A stretch of 64,000 nucleotides of DNA from Nageia nagi (lineage: Eukaryota; Pinophyta): NCBI GenBank assembly GCA_050084985.1, contig JBITNC010000001.1, forward strand, positions 109,926,001 through 109,990,000, read 5' to 3'. The translations under genes and the position numbers were made by a program. Position 1 is the first letter of the stretch. Every line of letters begins with the position of its first letter. Shown piece after piece: positions 31,331-42,630 of this stretch. Under the pieces are notes generated by a model. It searched no databases. It had not been told where the DNA came from and saw nothing but the letters and a program-made list of their open reading frames with translations.

Positions 31331-33000
31331 ATCTAGCTTAAAGATATTCAAATAAAAATGTGAGAGGGTCACCTCTCCTAGGGTGGTGAGTGTGCATAGA
31401 GTGCAACCTCTAACACATGGGGATCCATTCTAGACCTAAACTACTAGGCTTTAGGAACCATGGTAGATAAGGATGTGATTCCATTCCTATGGTTGGATTG
31501 GTCAATTTGGATGGGTGAATAAAGCTCAAGGTGACCTTAGGGGTGAAACTTGCTAGAAGGTTGTTGGTTGAATGGTGAGCACTAAGCACTCTGGTAATTA
31601 TGATAATCCAATGCTCTAAGGGGTCAAATCAACCCTAGAGGCACAAGGCCTCAGGTAGTATGCAACTATATATTTTATGGATAGGTGGAGCTAGCTAGAC
31701 ATGTGGGTCATGCCATAAGGGGTCATACCTTAGCTTGAGAATCATTTGTCTATGTTGGCACCTAGTGGTACCATCGATAGCCATGCCCCCAGGGGTGGCT
31801 CATTTTGGTATCATTTTATACCTATAAGTCATAGCATTTGCTAACTAAGACTTGGAACTAAGAGACAAAATGATCCTAGGAGAGACTGGGTTTGTAATGG
31901 GTTTGCACTCCTCCATTCTAAACTTTTACAAGATATTTGAGATATTCTTGGATTGCTAAGGTAAGTACAATCCTTGTATTAGTACACTTGCATACCAAGG
32001 TAGTAGTGTAAAATACCAAGGTATATCATTTCAAAAAAAAATTTGAATGGGTAAGTGCAAGAAAATGAATCCCACTTTGGAGGAAATCTTATGAACTGCT
32101 AGGTTTTTGTATTTGTTTAATAACTTTTTATTTTTTTAGAATTATATAAAAAAAACATTATGTGCATAATATACATACAATTCTTCATAAGTTAAATAAA
32201 AATAAATTAAAAATAATAAGTTTATTCAAATTATTCTTGCCAAACATGAACATTTCTCAAAATAATAATCATGGATAATAAAAAATTACTATAAAATAAA
32301 ATATTTATGAAAAAAATATAAAAAATATCCTCCATAATATTTAGTGTCTTAGGTATCTTTAATCAAAATTATTTACAAAAATATTTTAATTTAGGTCCAA
32401 TTATGCTTGATGAACATAGGTATGGTCCTAAAATTGTATTTTTTAAATTGTGGGTTTTGTATTTGTTTAATAACTTTTTATTTTTTTAGAATATTGAACA
32501 AAATAATATATATGCACAATCTAAATACAATTCTTTATAATATTAAAAAAACAAATTAAAATGATAACTATAGGTCAAATTATGCTTATCGAACATGAGC
32601 AATTTTTGAAAGGGTAATCACAGCTAATAAAAAATAAAATATTTATGAAAAATTACAAAAAAATATCCTCCATAATATTTAGTGTCTTAGGTATCTTTTC
32701 TCAAAAGGAGTTTAAAATATATTTTATCTTAGGTCCAATTATGCTTGATGGACATAATGGGGGTATGGTCTTAAAACTATATTTTTTAAATAGTGGCTTT
32801 TAAACATGCCTATGAAATATTAATTTCTATCATCTAGGTATTAGAATAAATTACATATTTTAAAACTAGGCTTTGAGAACTATATTTTTACCCAATTGGC
32901 CTTTTTCAAGAATCAAACTCTAAGTGCTTCAAATTTTGATATCAAGTATGAGAAAACCTAAAAATTAGGGAAAACACTTCCACTTTTTGGTCAAAAATGG
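31331..33000. other. Foreign DNA inside the second copia element
   Basis: Between copia RNase H and RT, only a few hundred bases of copia are expected. Instead 31380-32040 is a more GC-rich non-coding block (e.g. GGGTCATACCTTAGCTTGAG, GGTACCATCGATAGCCATGC), and 32100-32796 a direct tandem duplication. No ORF or terminal repeat was found. Confidence 0.55.
32100..32796. repeat. Tandem duplication, ~351-bp unit, two copies
   Basis: Both copies start GTATTTGTTTAATAACTTTT (about 32109 and 32459) and share AATATCCTCCATAATATTTA, GTGTCTTAGGTATCTTT and GGTCCAATTATGCTTGATG. AT-rich and non-coding. Copies differ by scattered substitutions and small indels. Confidence 0.85.
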
Positions 33001-33034
33001 GACTCTTCTTCTTGCACTTACTTGAGTTTGGATA

Positions 33035-33640
33035 TGCACTTTTGGATGAGGACTATATTATTCTCTATAATCAATATATCATACACATAGAGAATGATCA
33101 AGATCAAGTATTATACTTGGTTGAGCACATAAATATTAGTGTTAGAGAAGCATTTAAAAAACCCAATACCCTCAAAGTTTCTTGAAATCTTATTGTACCA
33201 AGCTTGAGGTGCTTGGTTAAGTCCATACAAAGACTTTTTTAGTTTATAAATAAATGATTCTTTTCCATCCAAAATAAACCCTTTTGGTTGGATCATGTAT
33301 ATGTCAACATCCAAGTCACCATTGAGAAAAGCACTCTTGATGTCAAGTTGAAAAACTTTCCATCCCTGAGCTAGTTTGCTAGTTGAAAAAGGTTTCCTCA
33401 TAATCAACTTTGTATTTTTGAGTAAAACCCTTAGATATTAACCTTTTGTTTTATTTCTTAGTCTCTCCAACTAAATTATATTTGACCTTGTAAACCTATC
33501 TATTACCAATCACAATCCATTCATTTGGATAAGGAACCAAATCCTAAGTTTGATTCTTCATTAGAGCCTCATACTCCATATTCATTGCATTCATATAGCA
33601 CTCATGCTTTAAAGCTTCTTTGAAGGATGAGGGATCATTA
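33035..33640 (-). pseudogene. Copia reverse transcriptase of the second element (broken)
   Basis: Reads NMEYEALMKNQT, stop, DLVPYPNEWIVIGNR, stop, VYKVKYNLVG, then KGFTQKYKVDYEETF, QLDIKSAFLNGDLDVDIYM, KKSLYGLNQAPQAWY and, at about 33040-33085, ILIILYVYDILII. The catalytic YVDD therefore reads YVYD. Both early stops are TAG where Trp is invariant (TWDLV, RWVYK), the result expected from TGG to TAG. Confidence 0.87.
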
Positions 33641-34190
33641 TTACTATCAATTTTGGCAAATAAGGATTTATTAATGATTATACTTCTAGTTATCCTTTAT
33701 GTTGGAGAGTTTTTTTCCTTAGGTGACATATCCACACTAACATCCATTCAGTTAGGTGTAATAGAAGAGTCATGAACTTCACTAGGTTTTCACAAGAAGC
33801 AGATTCTTTAGGAAGTTCATTGAACTTTATATTCATTGACACAAAAACTACTCTAAATAAAGGTATATAGAGCCTATACCCCTATGTTAATTTTCATAAC
33901 CCAAAAAGATACAATTTTTATATGTCTTATCCAACTTCTTTTTTTTCTTAGGGATAACAAAGGCATAAGCATCACATCCAAAGATCCTAAAGTGTAAGAT
34001 GTTAGGTTTCTTTCCTTTCTATGCCTCATATGGAGATTTTCCTTCAACTAATTTCTTAGGACACCTATTTAAGATGTATATTATAGTATTTATAGTTTCA
34101 CCCCATAATAATCCAAGAAGATCTCCCAACATACATCTTGCCATTTCTTGAATGGACCTATTCTTTCCTTTAGAAATACCATTTTGTTGA
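33641..34190 (-). pseudogene. Copia integrase C-terminal half of the second element
   Basis: Minus strand reads QQNGISKGKNRSIQEMARCM, GLLWGETINTIIYILNRCPK, KLVEGKSPYEA, LHFRIFGCDAYAFVIPKKKK and CIFLGYEN. The catalytic Glu position in Q-N-G-x-x-E reads Lys (ISKGKN). Upstream (right) the sequence jumps straight into LTR sequence, so gag, protease and the first half of integrase are deleted. Confidence 0.85.
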
Positions 34191-34262
34191 AGAGTGTTAA
34201 GATACTTTAAGCATTAAGTAAATTTATATTAAAGAGAAATATTACACAATAGTACATTACAA
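34190..34262 (-). repeat. Copia LTR fragment fused to integrase
   Basis: Reverse complement begins TTAGAATTTGTAATGTACTA and continues with the bases that start the LTR at 29314-29390. It joins the integrase fragment directly, consistent with a large internal deletion of the element. Confidence 0.65.
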
Positions 34263-35922
34263 ATTCTAAAAATAATGCCATGTTCACCACAAGATAGCTT
34301 TAGAATATAGATCAAACTCTAAAAATACCCTTAGTTTGCTAACATCTAGCTTAAGGTGATCTCAAAATGTAGAATGAACATCCATGAATGCTCTAGTATA
34401 TAATGTCTAGATAGAAATTATCCTAAAATTTTGGATAGACCAAAAAATTCTCCTAATAGACTAATGTACCCCTAAATTTGGTCCCATAATGAAAAGCAAT
34501 ATATAAAAATATCCTAAAAAAATGCAACTCTAGCATTAGGTGGTCCTAGAATGTAGCTTGATCATCCAAACCTCCCTCAAAATGCTAATGTCTTCTTATA
34601 AGGGTCTTAAAACACTATATTAGCCTCAAAATTTCTCCTAAAATACAAACATTCAACTTTCACTTAGCTCATAATGCCAACATTTTGTCTCATATGTCCT
34701 CAAAATGCCATAACAGAAATACTTCTAAAATAGTAACATCTAGCTTAAGTTGACCCAAAAATACCAACAACTAGCTCTAGATGTGCTAAGATTTTCCATA
34801 CAATAATGTTCATATATTTCCAATGACCCTACAAAATTATTAATTCCTATCCTCCATGATAAAAATTAGTTAATATTTATAAGTAATATTAATTGTGATG
34901 TAGTTAAAGAACTTAATTGGCCTCAAACAAGCTAATGTATCACTTCTAATCCTTCTAAAATGTAATAAAAGCTTTGATTAAACCTATAAAATTCAATGTA
35001 TATCCTCCAATGACTTTGAAATGTAGTAAGAAATTAAAAACTCACTCAAATATCCAACATCTAGCATAGAATGCTCCCAAGATACCAAATAACCTTAAAA
35101 CTAATAAGAGAATATTATGCTTACCTCATGATAGTTTAAGAATGTAGATCAACCTTCGAAAATACCCTAAAAATGATAACTTATGGCTTAAGGTAATTTA
35201 AAAAAATAGGATGATCCTCCAAAATTACTTTAGTATGCCAATGTTTGGCCTAGGATGATCTTCCAAGGTAAAAAAAACACCTCAAAACCCCTCTAGATTA
35301 CCAATGTTTCACTTCAGGTTGGTTGAAAATACCAACATCTAGATCTAGATGAGATCATAATTACCAATAATTCCCTTATTCCTCCTTAAAACTTATATCC
35401 ATAATAAATAAAATTCAAACTTAATAGTAATATGTTTTTAAATGTACCTTATCAAGTTGGAAGAACCTCCTTGAAGCCTTAGAATTCAAAATTAGGGTTA
35501 GAAAGTTCCCAACAACTTGCTATAAGGGTGATACTAAGCTCTTAGACCTCCAAAATTCCATTTCAAATATCCAAATTTTCTAAATGCTTCTTCTAAATGA
35601 CCATTGTGATGCTAGGTCAATTCCACTATGATGTAGACTTCCAATCTTCTAACAAGATGATAAGATTTCTCAAAAAATAACACTATGAGTATTGTGATCC
35701 TAGAAAAATATCTCTATGAAATGATACCATAATAAATCTTTTTTAGCTTATTCAACTCCTTTAGTAATCTCCTTTAGTAGCAATTATCCATCATGATGGA
35801 GAGAGCTCCTTAGTCCCCTTAGTAATTTTTTCCTAGTAGTAAGGCAACATCTCAACTCTTTAACTTGAACTTGAAACACTCCATGTATGATGCCCTTGAT
35901 TCCAACAAGATGGTAGAATCAA
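34263..35922. repeat. Non-coding leader-like region with degenerate short repeats
   Basis: Contains many imperfect copies of a phrase like AACATCTAGCTTAAGGTGAT with ATGCCAA or ATACCAA, spaced about 45-60 bases. No ORF. Its right edge ends in a minus-strand primer site, so it would be the 5' leader of a minus-oriented element whose LTR is 35937-37330. Confidence 0.5.
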
Positions 35923-35935
35923 GGCTTTGATACCA
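35923..35935 (-). other. Primer binding site, Met-tRNA type
   Basis: Minus strand TGGTATCAAAGCC, one base inside the LTR edge. One change from the canonical TGGTATCAGAGCC. Confidence 0.75.
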
Positions 35936-35936
35936 A

Positions 35937-37330
35937 TGTAATGAGCCAAACTAGGGCTCACTCCTCAAACATGCCCTAGTAGAGGGATTTTTGGCTTGAA
36001 GCTTTAAAATTATCCAAATAGTCTAAAAAATGCATAGATATTCCAATGACTAGCTGGAAATGGTAAATATGAATTCAAACTTTCAAAAATACCTCTAGAT
36101 TCCAAAGTTTAGCTATGATGAGCAAAATACATAAATTGAAGATGTAATATCTCCAAGAATATAATGTTACAATTAGGGAGAAAAAATAGGAATTTAACAA
36201 TAAAAACTATACTCTAGGTCTAACATCCAAGCATAGAGAGATAAATAGCAAGATAATGATAAGAGAATGTAATTGTATTGATATAAGAATGGTGGAAGCA
36301 CAATTATAATATTTTTGTCTACTTAAGTAGCTTGTACCAAGATAACCTACAACAAGGTTATGTTGCATAGGTACAGGACCTCACCAATCATAGCAATAGT
36401 GAGGTGTAGTCCAAGACTTCCTCTACAGCTTTTATTATGAAACAAGTAGAGTTCCTCTCAAGATTGCTAGAGTAAGTTTGAGGTTAGCCTCCTCTCAACT
36501 CAATAGCTCAAATGTAGGTTTCCCTACTACTGGAGGAGATAGAGTTCTCACACTTAATCTGAAAAAAGGGTTTATTAATAATATTCAACATATCTCACAA
36601 TGAATTAGAGTCCTCGTTTTATTGGCAAGGGTGATCATCTTCTAATCTTGCATTGAGATGATCTAATGGTGGAGCGATGTGAGATGTATGCTCATATTTG
36701 CAATGACCAATATGGGAAGCTTTGGGATGAATAAAATCACATATAAGGGCCAAGAATGCTAATTTCCAAGAGAGGTGATGTTGGAGCACCTTGGGACAAC
36801 ATCATGGATTCAAGTGCCAAGGAGGGCCAACATGGGATCTTGAGATACACACATGCCCAACATTCATTCATGGGAGTTGTTCATTATCTCAATATTTTTC
36901 AAACATTACTTAAAGTACCATGTATAAGCTTGGAACTCTAAATGAACTAATAGTCAATGCAATCATGGATGTGGATGCTCTACCTTGAATAAATAAGCAC
37001 TAATGACTAGAGATACATTAAATGCTAATATGACAATTATCTAGGCTAAAATATGCAACACCTCTTTTAAGAAGACTAATATTGCATTTACAAATATAAT
37101 TTCCTTGGTATTACAAATATATCATTATTGGCATTTTAGTAATTAACTAAATACAAATAAATAAATAAAAGTTCCATTTATTCCATAATTAGAGCATTGG
37201 TAAGTCTCTGAGTGGAATTTACATCATTTTGGCTAGATCCTATAAAAATAGATAAAATTACACCTAAATTAATGTTCCCATTTATCAAAGGTAAAATGGG
37301 GTAAACATCCAAAAAAATGGGGATGTTACA
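35937..37330 (-). repeat. LTR of 1394 bp with a primer site on one side and a polypurine tract on the other
   Basis: Plus strand begins TGTAATGAGCCAAAC and ends GGGGATGTTACA: TGTAA/TTACA terminal inverted repeat and TG...CA ends. On the minus strand it is preceded by AGGGAGGGAAAACT (37331-37344) and followed by TGGTATCAAAGCC. No second copy of this LTR is in the window. Confidence 0.7.
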
Positions 37331-37344
37331 AGTTTTCCCTCCCT
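37331..37344 (-). other. Polypurine tract
   Basis: Minus strand AGGGAGGGAAAACT immediately before the LTR start TGTAACATCCCC. Typical plus-strand primer for a minus-oriented element lying to the right. Confidence 0.65.
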
Positions 37345-37361
37345 AAATTGTTTTTCCTCAA

Positions 37362-38238
37362 CTAGTTCAAAAGATCCATATTATAAGCAAAGTATTCTTG
37401 AACTTCTTCTTTTTCTTCCTCATAATTGATATTTTTGGTGAAGCTAGAATCAAAAAAATCTAAATTATCTTCATATTTATGTTTCTCAACTCTAATTGCT
37501 AATATTTTATGCCATGATGGTGCTCTAAGTACTCTTTCAATCCAAGTGGCCATGGATCTAGGTGTGGGTATGGATACCAAGAGAGATAACCAAACCGCTA
37601 TTGTTGTACACCTCATTGAGAGATCTTTATTACTAAATACCTTAGTGCATTGTAAATGAGTATATATAAAGTTTAAAATTTTATATATGATTTTTTCATA
37701 GTGAAAAACCCATGTCTTCATGTTCCCTATTCTAGCATGCTCCTCTTTATGATTATTTTCATACTCAACAAACTTTGGAAGTGTTGTGTTATCATTTTTC
37801 CTTTGAATCACTCTATCATGTATGTTGCCATCCCTTTGTGATGTAATGTTCCCTATCCATGTGTAGTGTGGATTCTTTCCTAAGTAGGGAATGTCCTTTT
37901 TGCCAATTTTTTCTCTTACTTTCTAAGTTTGCAAAGTGATATTCTCTTGGTGTATATCCTTTTTTTCATAAATATTATGCTCTAGCTTTATGTTTAAAAT
38001 TATATATCTTCCTTATCCTTTTGAGTAATATACAAGGATTGATAGAATTTATTTTTATTCTATTTTATATCTATAACTATTTTTATCAACTGAGAATTCC
38101 TTAGATTAACTTCTTCCAATTCTTGCTTAATGTTATGAAGTATTATTTGGAATTGATGTTCTCTTTCTATGTGATGTTCTTCATTAACTAGTTCTAGAAT
38201 GTTTTTTAGCCTTGTTTCATCTAATGAGACGTTACTAT
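37362..38238 (-). pseudogene. Unidentified coiled-coil reading frame ending just before a polypurine tract
   Basis: A nearly continuous minus-strand frame, cut at its upstream end by the LTR at 38239. It reads TRLKNILELVNEEHHIEREH, FQIILHNIKQELEEVNLRN (coiled coil), then DIPYLGKNPHYTWIGNITSQ, RVIQRKNDNTTLPKFVEYEN, and ends YEDNLDFFDSSF, EEEKEEVQEYFAYNMDLLN, stop. About 290 codons remain with three or four stops. The place between pol and the polypurine tract suggests an extra ORF or the C-terminus of an uncommon pol; no domain is recognised. Confidence 0.45.
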
Positions 38239-39159
38239 TGTAGACACCTAAAACTAATCCTTGTTAGAGAATCAAATAGAAAGGGAACAAAAATTAACAT
38301 TTATTATAAAAAATTATACTAAATGGCCAATCCTTGATAATTGATACTAGTTGTTAGTGACTCAAATCAATCATCGATGTTCAATACCTAATCATCAACA
38401 ACATAATACTTAGCTAGACTAAAGATAGATGATATGCTTGAAGTAATGTAATCCTTAAAATTATTGAATTTTGAGTGAGTTATGGTTAGTTTGTAATGGT
38501 GCATACAAAATCATGGCTATTTTGGACTTGGATGAGCTCTAGAGCTAAGATGTTAACACCTAAAATAAAAATCTAACATACTTAAAAAAGATATAAATTA
38601 AACCTTTAGTAATGGAGAAATGGACTTTAAATTTGAAGAAGGATTACTCTATAGGATTTTGTTTAGAACTTTTAGAGAGTTGAGTACTTTATTTATGCAC
38701 TTGTTCATGTATATTATTTCAATGCATGATACTTTTTTATGTGAATAGGTATGTTTGATATATTATTTTGGCATGTGTGTAGGGTACATAATTGCTAAAA
38801 TAAGAAATATTGATGGTAAATTATGGTAAGAACCAACAAAGATCAAGAACCAAAGTGGAAATGAGGTATAAAAGAAGATTCATACAAAGCTAACTCTAGC
38901 ATCATAAATGCCAACAATTGAGCTTGGATACCAATGATTGAATTCATATGCTAATGATTGCATATTGATCATCAATGAATCTACAAAATCTCAAGGAGGC
39001 TCAAAAATATTAATTTTGCTAAAAGCCCTTCAAGCAAGGCAATGAATCTAGAGATTCATTTTGTGACATTTGAAGTCACTCCAGAGAGTAATAAAATACA
39101 TATTAGTATTTAATGTGCATTTATATTTTTTGCTAATAGGTTAATTTTTTGGGTTAATA
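38239..39159 (+). repeat. Diverged gypsy LTR (921 bp), 5' LTR of a plus-oriented element
   Basis: Starts TGTAGACACCTAAAAC, as do the LTRs at 42631-43470 (reverse), 53582-54422 (reverse) and 61820-62660, and is followed by the same primer site. It ends TTAATA where the others end TAACA. The rest of the LTR is clearly more diverged and longer, so this is a related subfamily. It sits inside the coiled-coil frame at 37362-38238. Confidence 0.7.
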
Positions 39160-39162
39160 TTT

Positions 39163-39179
39163 TGGTGCTAGAAGGAGGG
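39163..39179 (+). other. Primer binding site, TGGTGCTAGAAGGAGGG
   Basis: Three bases after the LTR end. Same site (TGG[TC][GA]CTAGAAGGAGG) as in the two other copies of the family. I do not assign the tRNA. Confidence 0.75.
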
Positions 39180-41810
39180 CTCTCATACTGACAAGTAATG
39201 ATTGAACATAGGGGGTTGATGGTTCTTTTTACAATCTTGTATTTATTTTATATCTTATGGTTTTAGCTTTTGATTAACATTGTTTTACTTATTCTATGTT
39301 TTTCCAAGATCATTGATAGAATCTCCAATAATTTGGAATAAGATGTTAATAATTGGTTTGGAATGTCAGTGATTAGATAGAATGCTAGATTTTTTTTAAA
39401 AAAGGTAGGATCCCCACTTTTTGTCAATATAATAAGTGCAATGTAGGAATCTAAGATGGAAATGGGAATGAACCCTTTGTTTGTGATCTCTTATCTTAGA
39501 TTACATGTGGGAAAGGGTAAATATAGAAATATATTTAATAATATTATTAATTACTTTAAGGTATTTATTTATTTTTTGGGTAGGGATCATTGCTAAGCAC
39601 TTGACCTAAAAACTTTTTCTATTTCTATCTACTTATGCTCTCCCTTTGCATTAAAAAGTGATATTAGGTGATTAGAATGGATTTGGTCATAAAAGAGTAA
39701 ATGAATTTTTATTTCTTTCATATTATCACCTAATTCAATCAAAGAATTAACACTAAGTTACTTCCACACCTAGAAAGGGTTAATGAATCTTCATTAAATA
39801 AAAAATGAATCTAAGGTAAATGAATCAAGTTAATGGTAGAGTAATGCATTAAATGGTTAATGAATATGGTGGGTAAATTCAAATTAAATTACTTTTATTT
39901 AACTAAGTATACTTTCTCTTTTGCACCTATGGTGATATTAAGTGATTAGAAAAGTTAAGTAAAAGGAGTAATATAATTTCATTTGGTTTAAAACTTACAC
40001 TCATATTAGTACTCTTACTTCTTTAATCTTATCATTCTAATAGGAGGTTGAAGGTTGATGTGAATTGAAGAGGGTAAAGAACCTCTATTTGATAAATTTA
40101 CATACATATTAAAGGCTTCTTACTTGTTTTCCATTACCATGCCAAGAGATGATCGAAGGTTGATGTGACTCATAAGAAGAGGTAATAGATCACATTAAAT
40201 TACTTCCATAGCTAGAAGAGTGAATGAACCTCATTTAAAATTTAGTGAAAGAACATAATTAATTTGGTTATGAATCTCATGGGTTGGTTATATTAACAAA
40301 CACTAATTAAAATATTATTTGAATCATATTAAAAACATTAATTAAAAGGCATGTAGGATTGGGAGGATCAAAGTTTGCATTCATACATATTTTGTTTCAT
40401 TAAATTTCATGATCATTAAGCCTTATAAAATGATTTTAAATGAGTTTTATGTCATTACCAACCATTTATCCTTATATTATTATGCATCTACCAAAAAAAT
40501 ACAATAATCCTTAGAGCCAAAACCTAGATATGAATACCAGATTCATAGGTTAGAAATCATTACTTTCCATTGGATGAATATAAAAAAGGGAGTATACCTA
40601 GATTTAATCATCAAGATAGACTCAATAGTATTCCTCAAGACCCATTGCACTAAGGGGACCATCTCAAAGTACCAAGCCATGACTTATCCATAGCTAGCCT
40701 CTTAGGATTATCCATCTACCTTGATTACATGATTTACTAGACAAAACAAAGTTAGGAAAACTAAGAAGATTAAAACATATAATTCACATCACTCATATAA
40801 TAAAGATTAATTAAATTTATCAAAAAATATAAAGAAGATAAATACATTGCAAAACTAAATGTTCATATAGGATGTTTGTCCATTAAATTGTGTTCTCATA
40901 AACATAAAATAAAAAAGATAAAAAAAAACATTTGTTATATATGATGTTTGTATGATTTTATTATCTTTTAAGAATATAAAATATATATAATGAAATAATG
41001 GTTCAAACTCATTCTCAAAGAGCTCACCAAGTACAAGAACCTCAAGATGAATATGAATTTGAAGAAACAAGATGCCTTAGATCTAATTGGGCTCTTTCAA
41101 GAAAAGAAACACCTTGAGATGAAAACCCTAGGGTACAAGGAGATCCTTTGGAAAATTATTTACAAGATATTAGATAGCATTTAACATAATTAAATATACC
41201 ACTATATTCACCCCATATGCATAGTCTTTTTCCATATTGAATATATTTTGAAGAAAGATAAATCATAGGTATCAAAGGGACCACCTAATGATGAAGAAAT
41301 AAAGGCTCCTCCTTTAAGAGCACAATCAACTGATACAATAATGTAAAGGGGTCCATTTAGACCTAAGTATAATTATGTTACATGATACTTAGTAGATGGG
41401 AAGTTAGTTCAATCCTACTTAAGAACAAAGGATTATTTACATTCTATAATTTTAAGATAAATGTAATAATTTTATGAAAGGATATCTATACATTTAGCAA
41501 CTCTTATACCTCAAGCAAGGGATACCTTTAAGGTATATGATAATCTTATCATATCTTAAGATCAAATAGTCCATATCCTTTGGCAAGAATTCAACAAATC
41601 ACTCAAGGATAAATAACTTTGCCAAACTTATCAAAGTTCAAGTCGCAACAAATACCTCCCTATCCTCATAAGAAAGCATAGGCATCTCAAAGAAATGTGC
41701 CTCAATAAGGAAGAATACAACAACAAAATATGTAACAATAATAACAAATATTGGATCAATCTAGTCAATAAGTGATGAAACTATTGATTGGTATAGCATA
41801 ACCTCAAGGG
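39180..41810 (+). pseudogene. Leader and degraded gag-like region of the diverged gypsy element
   Basis: 39180-40980 is non-coding and shares phrases with the leader at 62681-64000 (GAAGGTTGATGTGACTCATAAGAAGAGGTAAT-like, split by changes). From 41002 a frame starts MVQTHSQRAHQVQEPQDEYE. Around 41580-41800 it reads QQITQG, stop, ITLPNLSKFKSQQIPPYPHK, RNVPQ, stop, GRIQQQNM with a cluster of TAA/TAG stops in a Gln-rich context. No pol follows; the element is truncated or was cut by later events. Confidence 0.45.
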
Positions 41811-42625
41811 CTTGGTTTGGTCATGTTCTCCACTTCTTGCAATGGTAGGTTCCTTGAAAGAGAAAAAGGTGGTGGGGATGCACTTGTGTTGGTTTTCTAC
41901 TAAATCTTTGGTTTATAGGTTTATTCCTATCTATATTTAAGATCAAAAGTAACAAGTAATAAAAATATGAAGAGTTATAGAAAAGAGATAACCAAATAAA
42001 CAATTAAAATAGGAAATTCACAACTTGAGCATTGCAACATAGGTAGCAATCCATATCCAAGATTAAGAATAGCAAACTATCTCGCACTTGGGGTCTCACA
42101 ATCATAATACATAGCCATAATTTGAAGAAAATATTCCACACATAACATTCACAAAACCAATAATAGCCACTTTGTTGCAAGAAGGTAAAGCATTATCTAT
42201 TTACATTATCATATGTGAATTGCTTTTACAAATTAGGGCAAATATACTAAAATGTCTAACCTTCTTAATTTCTAAAAACTAGCTATTTATACAACTTCCC
42301 CCCTTGAGTGGTTGGGTCTCATTAATATAAATTATTACTAGTATTGAATGAAATAACTAAAATAGCACTATTTATATAAATTCTACAACTATGCTAGATT
42401 ATATAGTGAATAAGTACTAATCAACATAATTATCTAAACTATCTAGGTATTTGTAACTTTTGGTTAGCCATGTCTATAGAGCCATAATCCTTTTGACATG
42501 TTGTTGACTACTCCTTATTTGGCCCTATAGTTGATTGAATATAACATTATTGGTAATTGAAGGTAGAACTATATCTGATTGAGGGTAGCACTATAGCTGA
42601 TTGAGTAGTTATTTGATTGCACATT
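41811..42625. other. Non-coding stretch, no gene seen
   Basis: LTR-like base composition but no edges found. Contains three imperfect units of CTGATTGAGGGTAGCACTAT (42522-42607). It ends at the target site of the 11.8 kb insertion and continues at 54428. Confidence 0.5.
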
Positions 42626-42630
42626 AGTTG
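42626..42630. repeat. Target site duplication AGTTG, left copy
   Basis: AGTTG immediately before TGTTACAGTG. Matches 54423-54427. Confidence 0.88.

Noticed and set aside
37426-37659. Plus-strand ORF
   Set aside because: Antisense to the better-supported minus-strand coiled-coil frame.
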